From the NCBI RefSeq assembly GCF_004134865.1, contig NZ_SDPO01000002.1, positions 310,001-374,000 on the forward strand: a DNA stretch of 64,000 nt, in the 5' to 3' direction. The position numbers and the translations under genes were made by a program. The notes beneath the pieces are model-generated. The model saw only the letters and a program-made list of their open reading frames with translations. It made no database searches and was not told the origin of the DNA. This document shows positions 27,116-34,953 of this stretch, in pieces (position 1 is the first letter of the stretch; the number at the start of each line of letters is the position of its first letter). The stretch comes from Agromyces fucosus (GTDB lineage: Bacteria; Actinomycetota; Actinomycetes; Actinomycetales; Microbacteriaceae).

Positions 27116-28459
27116 TCAGCGGACGGACTTGATGCGCAGGATGACGAGTCCGCCGAGCAGCACGAACGCAGCGGCGATGAAGAACAGCAGCGAGTAGTTC
27201 TTCGCGTCGCCGGTCACGCCGATCAGGAGGATTCCCGATGCGATGAAGGGCGCCGCGGCCTGCGGGATCGACGTGGCGAAGCCCGTGATGCCCATGAAGC
27301 GGCCGGCATCCGTCTCCTTCTCAGGCAGCACGTCGAGGAGCAGCGCCATGTCGACCGCGGCGAAAAGGCCGATGCCGAGCGAGACGATCAGCGAGCCCGC
27401 GAAGAGGAACGCGAGATCCGACGACAGAGCCATCGTGACCATGCCGGCCGCCATGATCGCGCCGCCGATCACGAGGAACACCCTGCGGCGGCGCAAGCGG
27501 TCGGAGAGGAAGCCGCCGCCGAGCGCGCCGGCCGTCGTGGCGAGCACGCCGACGGCGCCGAGGGTCCCGATGATGCCCGAGACCTCGGTGATCGAGACAC
27601 CGAGACGCGAGGCGAAGAAGTAGGCCGTGAAGGTCGTATTGAGGGTGAGCCCGAAGTAGAAGAGGAAGCGGCCGAGCCAGTTCCACGAGAAGTCGGGGAA
27701 GCGGCGCGGGTTGTAAACGTACTTCGCCAGCACACCGACCAGGCCGATGCGCTCGAGTGGCAGGGCGCGGCTGTCGTCCTCGTGCACGAGCGTCACGAAG
27801 AGGGTGACGAAGACGACACCGACGACGCCGGGCACCAGGAAGAGCAGCAACGGGTCACCGGTCAAGCCCATGGTGGCGATGACGCCGATGACCGGCGCCA
27901 CCTGAGTCGCGAAGCCGGTGAGGCCGGCCACCTTGCCGCGCTGGGCTTCGGGGAGGCGATCGGCGGTGGAGTTCTGCAGATTGCCGAGCACGGTTCCCCA
28001 GCCCCACTGTGCGAGGATCCAGCCTGCGCCGAGCACGAGCACCGACGGAGCCAACGCCATCACCACCAGTGAGACGACGCCGACGATCATTCCGCCGATC
28101 ATGAACGGGCGCCGCCGCCCGAGTCGTGAACGCGTGCGATCACTCCAGATGCCCATGAACGGGGCGGTCAGCATCACCCAGAGTGCGCCGGCACCGGTGA
28201 TGTAGCCGAGGTACTCCTGGTTGCTCGGAGCCAACTCCCCCAGTCGCACCGCGAGCGAGATCGCGATCGGCGTGATGAACGCCATGAAGACGCCGAACTG
28301 CGCCAGCACCATGAACCAGATGTAGCGAGCGCTGACCTTCGGGAGTTCGGGCGGAGTCGATTGCATCGCGCTCACCGTCTCGGGATCGACGGTGGCGGTG
28401 GCAAGCGGGGAGGGAACGGGAACGACGAGTGGCTCGTCGTCGCGGGCATCGTTGCGCAT
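27116..28459 (-). CDS. MFS sugar/glycoside transporter
   Basis: 447 residues with 12 predicted helices. The cytoplasmic motif SDRTRSRLGRRRPFMIGG after helix 2-3 is typical of the glycoside-pentoside-hexuronide-like MFS group. First gene of the rhamnosidase operon, so it likely imports rhamnosylated glycosides, which the downstream GH78, GH3 and esterase then dismantle. The start ATG at 28459 has GGAG four bases upstream. Divergent from a LacI regulator with two operators between. Confidence 0.88.
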   Translation of the reverse strand: MRNDARDDEPLVVPVPSPLATATVDPETVSAMQSTPPELPKVSARYIWFMVLAQFGVFMAFITPIAISLAVRLGELAPSNQEYLGYITGAGALWVMLTAPFMGIWSDRTRSRLGRRRPFMIGGMIVGVVSLVVMALAPSVLVLGAGWILAQWGWGTVLGNLQNSTADRLPEAQRGKVAGLTGFATQVAPVIGVIATMGLTGDPLLLFLVPGVVGVVFVTLFVTLVHEDDSRALPLERIGLVGVLAKYVYNPRRFPDFSWNWLGRFLFYFGLTLNTTFTAYFFASRLGVSITEVSGIIGTLGAVGVLATTAGALGGGFLSDRLRRRRVFLVIGGAIMAAGMVTMALSSDLAFLFAGSLIVSLGIGLFAAVDMALLLDVLPEKETDAGRFMGITGFATSIPQAAAPFIASGILLIGVTGDAKNYSLLFFIAAAFVLLGGLVILRIKSVR

Positions 28460-28487
28460 GGGACTCCATTGTCTGGGGGAACGGCAG

Positions 28488-28543
28488 CTAGCGCGTGCTA
28501 GTGAATGGCGTCGATGCTACATTGGGGAACTAGCGCGCGCAAG
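28488..28543. promoter_or_regulatory. Twin LacI-type operators between MFS operon and lacI
   Basis: Site 1, CTAGCGCGTGCTAG (28488-28501), is an inverted repeat CTAGC-N4-GCTAG; site 2, CTAGCGCGCGCAAG (28530-28543), differs by one base per arm. They are 42 bp apart, four helical turns, which suits cooperative binding by the LacI protein encoded next to them. Confidence 0.7.
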
Positions 28544-28568
28544 TCCCGCGAGCGAAGAGAGGCAACGG

Positions 28569-29570
28569 ATGTCCCAGTCGACGAGCAACCGCCGTGTCAC
28601 CGCGGCCGACATCGCGCGCTCGCTCGGCATCTCGCGTGCGACGGTCGGGTTCGTGCTCAACGAGACCCCGGGACAGACCATCTCCGAGGCGACGCGCTCG
28701 CGAGTGCTCGACGAGGCGAAGCGGCTCGGCTACCGACCGCACATCGCCGCGCGGGCCCTCGCGAGCGGACGAACCCGCATCGTGCTGCTCGTGCTGCCCG
28801 ACTGGCCCCTCGACTTCAACCTGCGCCGCAACATCGAGGAGGCCTCGCTCGCACTCGACGAGGCAGGCTACGCGCTCATCACCTACACGCCGCACCCGAC
28901 CGGCCTCTCCCGCCCGCTTTGGGAGACCCTGCAACCCGACGTGGTGATGTCGATGGCAGCGTTCGCGCCGGGGGTGGCGGAATCGATCCGCGCCTCCGGC
29001 GTCACGCGACTCATCCCCGATCCCGAGATGCCCGTGGCCGACGAGTATTCCGAAGACGGCCCGGTGCTCCAGTTGCAGCACCTGTTCGACCTCGGGCACC
29101 GATCGATCGCGTTCGCGGGATCAGCCGACCCGCGCGTCGCCGACCTCGTCGAGCTCCGTCGACAGCGCGCGGGCGAGGCCGCGGAGTCGTTGGGACTTCC
29201 GCCGCTGCGCTTTGCCGACATCGAGCTGACGGATGCCTCGGCAGCCGCCGCCATTCACGATTGGCGCTCGTCGGGCGTCACGGCCGTCGCGGCATACAAC
29301 GACGACGTCGCCGCCTCGCTCGTCGGCGCTGCGCTCCGCGCCGGGATCTCGGTGCCGCGCGAGCTCTCGGTCGTCGGCCACGATGACACTCCGCTCGCGT
29401 CGATGTTCGAGCCGCGCCTCTCCACGATCCACATGAACACCGTCGGGCTCGGGCGCTATCTCGCGGCACTCGCGCTCAGTGCGGTGGAGGAACGGCCGGT
29501 ACCGAGCGCAGGTCCCGAGCTGCAGCTCGCGGTCGTTCCGCGAGACTCGTCGGCACCGGCGCCGCTCTGA
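28569..29570 (+). CDS. LacI-family regulator of the rhamnoside operon
   Basis: 333 residues. N-terminal HTH VTAADIARSLGISRATVGFVLNE and the hinge RPHIAARALASGRTRIV precede a periplasmic-binding-protein-like effector domain ending in VVGHDDTPLASMFEPRLSTIHM. ATG 28569 is used because it fits the family N-terminus; longer frames read through the operators. It likely represses both its own gene and the divergent MFS operon. Confidence 0.93.
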   Translation: MSQSTSNRRVTAADIARSLGISRATVGFVLNETPGQTISEATRSRVLDEAKRLGYRPHIAARALASGRTRIVLLVLPDWPLDFNLRRNIEEASLALDEAGYALITYTPHPTGLSRPLWETLQPDVVMSMAAFAPGVAESIRASGVTRLIPDPEMPVADEYSEDGPVLQLQHLFDLGHRSIAFAGSADPRVADLVELRRQRAGEAAESLGLPPLRFADIELTDASAAAAIHDWRSSGVTAVAAYNDDVAASLVGAALRAGISVPRELSVVGHDDTPLASMFEPRLSTIHMNTVGLGRYLAALALSAVEERPVPSAGPELQLAVVPRDSSAPAPL

Positions 29571-29585
29571 TCGGCACTTGCGCAC

Positions 29586-30527
29586 TCACGCGCTCACGGT
29601 GATCGAGCGAAGCGCGTACTGCCGCACCCGCACGAACCGCGTCGCGGCGCACGTCGACAGCAGGGGTTCGGAGTGCGTCTCCTCCAGGTCGACCACGATG
29701 TTGCCGGCACCGGCGGCATGACCGTCAGCGGTGCCCGCATCGGTACCACCGGCGCCCCCGGCCCCGGCCAGTCGCACGCGCCAACCGCCTTCCGCCGCCT
29801 CCTCCGCGATCGGCGCGAACGAGTCGATGCGCTCATCGCCGAAGGCTTCGCGGGCGAAGTGCTGTGCGGCCTGCACGGGATGCGTCAGCGAGCTGCGACC
29901 CCGGAACTGCTCGGGCACGATGCGGCCGTCGTCGAAGGCGTCGGCGATGCGCACGGGGTCGCCGTCGTCGGCGTACCCGTAGTAGAGGCCGTGCGGGAAG
30001 ACCACCATGGTTCCGGCGAACCGGTCGCCGCCGAGGTGCGAGCACTCCCAGGTCTCCTCGGGGCGCGCTTCGGCGAGCGCGGTCACGACCCGGCGGCCGC
30101 GCACGGCGCAGCACTGGTCGTGCCTGGCGTGGGTGCAGATGCAGTAGACGGGTCGGGTCGAGGGCGTGCCCGTCGACCCGTCGAGCGGCACGTCGAGCAG
30201 CGCCGCGGCATCCGCCACCTCACCCCACACGACACGTTCCCGACCCGGCCGTGAATCGACGATCGCCCACCGCTGCGTCGCCGGGGCGGCGCGCCGACCC
30301 GTTCGACGGATCGCGAGCGGCCGCATGCCCGCGCCCTCGATTCGACGCACGAGGGCACGGCCGAGCTCGCGGTCGAACGGCGCGTCGAGCAGGGCGTTCT
30401 GACCCCAGCTTCCTGCGACCTCGATGAGGAACCATCGCAGACCGCGAGGGCCCGTGCCGACGAGCGGGTCGTGCCGTTCGCGAGCGCGATCGCTGCACGG
30501 GGCCCAGTGCTCGACGGCGAGCGTCAC
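29586..30527 (-). CDS. Sucrase/ferredoxin-like protein (thioredoxin-fold, possible 2Fe-2S)
   Basis: 313 residues. The Suc_Fer-like motifs are clear: YCICTHARHDQCCAVRG with Cys 129, 131, 139 and 140, then WECSHLGGDRFAGTMVVFPHG with Cys162. Family members are thioredoxin-fold ferredoxin-like proteins, sometimes with [2Fe-2S]; the function is poorly known. GTG 30527 overlaps the JmjC gene stop as GTGA. It is last in a three-gene operon with the repeat peptide and the dioxygenase, so it may supply electrons there (inference). Confidence 0.8.
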   Translation of the reverse strand: MTLAVEHWAPCSDRARERHDPLVGTGPRGLRWFLIEVAGSWGQNALLDAPFDRELGRALVRRIEGAGMRPLAIRRTGRRAAPATQRWAIVDSRPGRERVVWGEVADAAALLDVPLDGSTGTPSTRPVYCICTHARHDQCCAVRGRRVVTALAEARPEETWECSHLGGDRFAGTMVVFPHGLYYGYADDGDPVRIADAFDDGRIVPEQFRGRSSLTHPVQAAQHFAREAFGDERIDSFAPIAEEAAEGGWRVRLAGAGGAGGTDAGTADGHAAGAGNIVVDLEETHSEPLLSTCAATRFVRVRQYALRSITVSA

Positions 30528-31759
30528 GCGGGCGCCACCACGAATCCCTCGCGCACGAGGCGTCGCACGACGACGACCGCGCTCTCGGTGTCGAGGCCCG
30601 GCAGCTCGCTGGGCGCGACGACCCCGCCCGCGACGAGCCGTCGCACCGCCGGTTCCGCCTCGACCGGCAACGACAACGTCTTCGCGCGCCCGACGATGCG
30701 CACCCGGTCGTCGATCGTGGTGACCCGCACGGGCAGCGACGCACGCCAGCGCACGGGCGTCGACGCATCCAACGTCGCGAGCGCCTCGAGCGTCGAGAGG
30801 GGCGCGATCGGTTCCGCGCGGGTCGCGGCATCGAACCGGTCTGCGAGCACGGCGGCCGGCCGCGAGGCATCCGTCTGCTGCAGCGTCTCGATGAGGGCCT
30901 GAATCGTCTGCGCGACGACCGGTGCGATCGCCTCCGTGTCGCGCAGGTCGATGCCGAGTGGAAGCGACCCTCGCAGGGCGGCGTTGTCGCCGACCTCGCG
31001 GAGGAGCGCGTCGACGAGGTCGGCGCGCGTGTACGCCGCCATGCCGACGGTCAGGTGCACGGATGTCGCGCCGAGCGCGGTCGCCGAATGGATCCACCCG
31101 CGCGGCAGGTAGAGCGCATCGCCGGGGCGCAGCACCGCATCGATCACCGGCTCGCCCGTGGCAGCTCGGGCGACCGCACCGCGATGCCGGTCCCACGGCT
31201 GGGAGCGCAGCGGGTCGACGAGCACCGGCGCGTGGATGCGCCAGTGCTTCTCGCCCGAGACCTGCAGCACGAACACGTCGTGGGTGTCGTAGTGCGCGTC
31301 GAACCCCTGCGACGACGGCGGGGTGACATAGGCGTTGACCTGCGCCGGGTGCCCGAGGTCGTCGATGAGCTCGCGCGTGAAGTCGATGATCGGCGGCCAC
31401 AGGCGGTGCAGCCCCTGCAGCACGATGGTCGCGCCGCCCGCGAACTCGGCGAGCACCTTGTCGCTCGAGACCTGGTCGGCGATCTCGGCGCCGAAACCAC
31501 CTGGTGCGGTGTACGACGATGCCGCGAGCACCGACCCCTCGTTCGCCATGCGGATGAACGGGGTGCGCACTCCGCGACGCGTGATGAGCTCGTCGACGGC
31601 GGCGACCGAGAACAGGTCGTCGAAGCCGCGGTCGAGCTCGGCGGCCGGCGAGAGCAGCGGTTGACTGCCCCAGTACCGGGCGGCGAACTCGTCGGCGGGA
31701 ACGCTGATGCAGCGCGAGAGCGCGGGTCGACTGCTCGACCCGCGCTCCGGGTCGGTCAC
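30524..31759 (-). CDS. JmjC/cupin Fe(II)/2-oxoglutarate protein hydroxylase
   Basis: 411 residues, the length of ribosomal oxygenases (YcfD/RoxA, NO66, MINA53). The JmjC core has metal ligands H156 and D158 in GFDAHYDTHDVF and H224 in PRGWIHSA, after the LQVSGEKHWRIH strand. A C-terminal helical/winged-helix part follows, as in that clade. The family hydroxylates Arg or His in ribosomal proteins. Here the gene begins with a GTG overlapping the stop of a small repeat peptide gene, so the peptide is a candidate alternative substrate. Confidence 0.85.
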   Translation of the reverse strand: MTDPERGSSSRPALSRCISVPADEFAARYWGSQPLLSPAAELDRGFDDLFSVAAVDELITRRGVRTPFIRMANEGSVLAASSYTAPGGFGAEIADQVSSDKVLAEFAGGATIVLQGLHRLWPPIIDFTRELIDDLGHPAQVNAYVTPPSSQGFDAHYDTHDVFVLQVSGEKHWRIHAPVLVDPLRSQPWDRHRGAVARAATGEPVIDAVLRPGDALYLPRGWIHSATALGATSVHLTVGMAAYTRADLVDALLREVGDNAALRGSLPLGIDLRDTEAIAPVVAQTIQALIETLQQTDASRPAAVLADRFDAATRAEPIAPLSTLEALATLDASTPVRWRASLPVRVTTIDDRVRIVGRAKTLSLPVEAEPAVRRLVAGGVVAPSELPGLDTESAVVVVRRLVREGFVVAPA

Positions 31760-32019
31760 TCCGCCGAACCGTCCGCGCCGCCGTCGTGGCCACCGGGGTT
31801 CGCGCCGCCATCCGCGACGCCCTCCCCCGCAGCCGCCGAGCCGTCGGCGCCGCCGTCGTGGCCTCCGGGGTTCGCGCCGCCGTCGGCCGTGCCTTCGCCG
31901 CCGGCCTCGGCCGACCCGTCGGCACCGCCGTCGTGGCCCTCGGGGTTGGCACCGCCGTCGGCGGTGCCTTCGCCTTCAGCGCCGGGCTCGCGGGTGATGT
32001 CGTCATCGTTGATCGTCAT
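31756..32019 (-). CDS. 87-residue acidic Gly/Ala/Asp repeat peptide
   Basis: A 16-residue leader-like start (MTINDDDITREPGAEG) is followed by three near-identical 22-25-residue repeats of the type EG(T/V)ADGGANPxGHDGGADGSA. His lies at 29, 54 and 78 and Asn at 25, 50 and 74. No Cys, aromatic residue, signal peptide or membrane segment. ATG 32019 has the strong SD GAGGAGAGGA. The stop overlaps the GTG of the JmjC oxygenase. I recognise no named family. A substrate or precursor of the co-encoded oxygenase, or a disordered accessory protein, are the options. Confidence 0.75.
   Translation of the reverse strand: MTINDDDITREPGAEGEGTADGGANPEGHDGGADGSAEAGGEGTADGGANPGGHDGGADGSAAAGEGVADGGANPGGHDGGADGSAE
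31759..31971 (-). repeat. Three in-frame tandem repeats of about 72-75 bp
   Basis: They encode residues 17-87 of the small peptide: units at about 17-41, 42-65 and 66-87. Units 2 and 3 differ by T to V and small changes in the Ala spacer; unit 1 has Glu for Gly in NPxG. Confidence 0.9.
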
Positions 32020-32125
32020 GAGCATTCCTCTCCTCGCCTGCCCGCTCAGCGTATCGAGGGCATGCCGTCTGCGGAACCGGTTGACGGATCGCGTTCGTCG
32101 CCTCCACGGCCAGGATCGAACGCGA

Positions 32126-32159
32126 CGAAGGGCGGATGCCACGTGGCATCCGCCCTTCG
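32126..32159. terminator. Terminator at the end of the GH3 operon
   Basis: A perfect 34-base inverted repeat whose arms begin CGAAGGGCGGATGCCAC, between the membrane GH3 stop (32207) and the peptide-gene start (32019). It ends the GH3 transcript and separates the next operon, whose promoter must lie in 32020-32125. Confidence 0.75.
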
Positions 32160-32206
32160 TCCGCTCGCGCTCGTTCGCGCTCGTTCGCGGCCCGTGGCCG
32201 CTCAGC

Positions 32207-34951
32207 TCACTGGAACAGCTCGGTCTGGAGCAGCGCGTAGCTCACGGCGTGCACGCGGTCGCGGAGGCCGTTGCCCACGCCGACCGGGTCCTCGTCGTAC
32301 GCCTGCTTCACCGAGCTGACGACCGAGCTCGACAGCGGGGCGAGCATGAGGTCGTTGCCGTAGCGCACGGCGAGCGCCGGGTCCATGAACCCGCCGAGCA
32401 CCGCGTCCGTCGAGACGACGCCGTCGAAGCCCCACTCGCCGCGCAGCACCTCCTGGAGGAGCTGCTCGTTGCCGCCCGCCCAGCTGCCGCCGATGTTGAT
32501 GAACGAGGACATCGCGCCCATCGCGCCGCCCTCCTTCACGCTGATCTCGAAGGGCTTCAGGTAGAGCTCGCGCAGCGCCTGCTCGTCGACGAAGACGTTG
32601 ACGCCGGGGGCCCGCGCGTTGATCTCCTGGTCGTTCAGCACGAAGTGCTTCATGAAGGTGAGCACGTGCTTGCTCTGCGCGCCCGAGATCATGCCGGCCG
32701 CCATCTTGCCCGAGAGCAGCGGGTCCTCGGAGAAGTACTCGAAGTCGCGACCGCCCATCGCGGTGCGGTGCAGGTTCATGCCCGGGGCGTACCAGCCCTC
32801 GATGCCGTAGGCGTTCGCCTCTGCGCCGACCGATTCGCCGAGTTCGAAGGCGAGCTCGTCGTTCCAGGTCGAGGCGACGACGATCTCGGTCGGGTACGCG
32901 GCCGCCGTGATGTCGCCGAAGAAGAAGCTCAGGCCCGACGGGCTGTCGAGCAGCACCGCCGAGGGCACTCCGAGCCGCTCGACCGCCGCGGTCTCGTAAG
33001 CGCCCTTCGCGAAGAGGTCGATGAGCTCGTCGCGGGTGAACTGGTCGAGGAACAGCTCCCACTTCGGGTCGTCGTAGTCGAGGCCGGCGAGGTCCTCGAG
33101 CATGAGGCCGTTGTCGGCTTCGTAGGTGGGCACCTCGCCCTCGGCCGGTGCGATCTCAGGGTCCATCAACGCGAGGGTCTCCTCGGATGCCTCGTGGTCG
33201 ATGTCGTCGGCGCTCGGGTAGGTGCCCTCCCAGTCGGCCCGAGAGAGGTACTCCACGTCGCCTTCCGCGTAGCCGAAGCGGTTCTCGAGCTCCACGCCCG
33301 TGGTCTCGTCGGTGCCGTAGACCGTCGTGTCGGCGACCGCGATCGGGAACTCGGCGACGGGCGTGTGCACGTCGGTCGCGACGGAGATGTCGTACTGTCC
33401 CGCGTCGAGCACGTAGGCGCCTTCGGCTGTGTTCCACGACGCGAGGTCGCGCAGTGCGAACTCGACGGTGACGGTCTCCGACGCCCCGGGCTCGAGCAGA
33501 GAGGTCTTCGCGTAGCCGGTGAGCGTGATCGCCGACTTCTCGACGCCGCCCGGCGTGTACGGTGCCGAGGCGTAGACCTCGACGATGTCCTTGCCGGCCG
33601 TGTCGCCCGTGTTGGCGACCGTCACGTCGACGCTGACCCGACCCTCGGCGACGACCGGCGTGCTCGCCGTCCACTCGAAGTCGGTGTAGCTCAGGCCGTA
33701 GCCGAAGGGGTACTGCACGGCGGCCTGGTAGCCCGCCTCGTCGTCGACGTATCGGGTCTCGTAGTAGCGGTAGCCGACGTAGATGCCCTCGGCGTAGTCG
33801 AGGAAGCCGCGCTTGGTGTTGTCGTACTGGAAGTCACCGTAGTTGACCGTCGAGGGCGCGCTCGTGACGTCGTAGGCGTAGGTGTCGGTCAAGCGGCCCG
33901 AGGGGTTGACCTCGCCGGTCAGCACCTTCGCGAGCGAGACCGCTCCGCGCGGACCCGGGGTGCCGATCCAGACGGCGCCGGTGATCTGCGGGTACTCGTC
34001 GAGGAAGCCGAGCTCCATCTGGTTGCCCGAGTTGACGATCACGACGACCTGGTCGAACGACGCCGTCACGGTGTCGAACAGTTCGCGCTGCTCGTCGGTG
34101 AGCGCGAGCTCGCCCGCCGTCATGTCGGCGCTTTCGACGCCGTCGTTGCCGATGACGACGAGCGCGGTGTCGGCGAAGCCCTTCGCCTGCGCTATGACGT
34201 CGTCGGTCAGGTAGTCGGGTGCGGGCTCCGTGCCCTTGCCGCTCCCCGACACCATCTGGGCGATCGCGATGAGGCCGTTGGCGGCGCCCTCCTCGGTCTT
34301 CGCGCCGGCGTCCTGCATGGCACCGTACAGCTCGGGGTTGTAGGCGACGCCCTGCTCCTCGAGCGCGTCGTAGAGGGTGACGGCGCTCGACTGATCGGAG
34401 CCGCCCGAGCCGTTGCCCCCGTACCGCAGGTTGAACGACGCGAAGCTGAAGACGTTGACCTTCTGCTCGGCGAGCGGAAGTACGCCGTCGTTCTTCAGCA
34501 GCACGATGCCCTCGTCGGAGATCTGCTCGGCCACCACGGCACCATGCTCGCGAGCGGCGACGCCGTCGGCGGTCGACGAGTCGACGGTGATCGACAGCAG
34601 CCGGCTGATGTCCGAGACGACGGGCGCGGCCAGCACGGCCAGGATCGCGACGACGGCGACCACGACGGTCCAGCCGATCGCACGCTGCGGCCGGTGCTTG
34701 ACCTTGCGGTACACCCGCTCGCGGCGCGAGTCGAGGCGGCGCTCGGCGCGCGTCATCGTGGCGCGCCGGGCGGCGCGCTCCGCCTTCGCTGCCTTCTTCG
34801 CCGCACGGGCCTCAGCCCGGTGGGCGGCCTTCGCGGCCGCGCGCTCCTCGCGCGGCATCGCCTTCAGCTCGGCGCGCCACTGCTTCGCGAGTTCGCGCTC
34901 CGCTCTGACGCGGGCCACGGCCTCCTGCTTGATCTCCTTGCGTGTCGCCAC
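32207..34951 (-). CDS. Membrane-anchored, domain-permuted GH3 beta-glycosidase
   Basis: 914 residues. A very basic helical N-terminus (1-90, many Ala, Lys, Arg, Glu) is followed by one transmembrane segment (about 92-112). The alpha/beta sandwich domain (DEGIVLLKNDGVLPLAE onward) and the fibronectin III-like domain come first; the TIM barrel comes last, with DFEYFSEDPLLSG, KH in FMKHFVLND and the likely nucleophile Asp in FDGVVSTDAVLGG. This order is the reverse of standard GH3 and is known from some permuted members. The catalytic part should face outside. GTG 34951 starts two bases after the upstream GH3 stop. Confidence 0.88.
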   Translation of the reverse strand: MATRKEIKQEAVARVRAERELAKQWRAELKAMPREERAAAKAAHRAEARAAKKAAKAERAARRATMTRAERRLDSRRERVYRKVKHRPQRAIGWTVVVAVVAILAVLAAPVVSDISRLLSITVDSSTADGVAAREHGAVVAEQISDEGIVLLKNDGVLPLAEQKVNVFSFASFNLRYGGNGSGGSDQSSAVTLYDALEEQGVAYNPELYGAMQDAGAKTEEGAANGLIAIAQMVSGSGKGTEPAPDYLTDDVIAQAKGFADTALVVIGNDGVESADMTAGELALTDEQRELFDTVTASFDQVVVIVNSGNQMELGFLDEYPQITGAVWIGTPGPRGAVSLAKVLTGEVNPSGRLTDTYAYDVTSAPSTVNYGDFQYDNTKRGFLDYAEGIYVGYRYYETRYVDDEAGYQAAVQYPFGYGLSYTDFEWTASTPVVAEGRVSVDVTVANTGDTAGKDIVEVYASAPYTPGGVEKSAITLTGYAKTSLLEPGASETVTVEFALRDLASWNTAEGAYVLDAGQYDISVATDVHTPVAEFPIAVADTTVYGTDETTGVELENRFGYAEGDVEYLSRADWEGTYPSADDIDHEASEETLALMDPEIAPAEGEVPTYEADNGLMLEDLAGLDYDDPKWELFLDQFTRDELIDLFAKGAYETAAVERLGVPSAVLLDSPSGLSFFFGDITAAAYPTEIVVASTWNDELAFELGESVGAEANAYGIEGWYAPGMNLHRTAMGGRDFEYFSEDPLLSGKMAAGMISGAQSKHVLTFMKHFVLNDQEINARAPGVNVFVDEQALRELYLKPFEISVKEGGAMGAMSSFINIGGSWAGGNEQLLQEVLRGEWGFDGVVSTDAVLGGFMDPALAVRYGNDLMLAPLSSSVVSSVKQAYDEDPVGVGNGLRDRVHAVSYALLQTELFQ

Positions 34952-34953
34952 GT

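Noticed and set aside
31756-32019. Reading the triple repeat as a CRISPR-like or simple DNA repeat
   Set aside because: The repeats are in frame, protein-coding, without spacers, and preceded by a strong SD and start.
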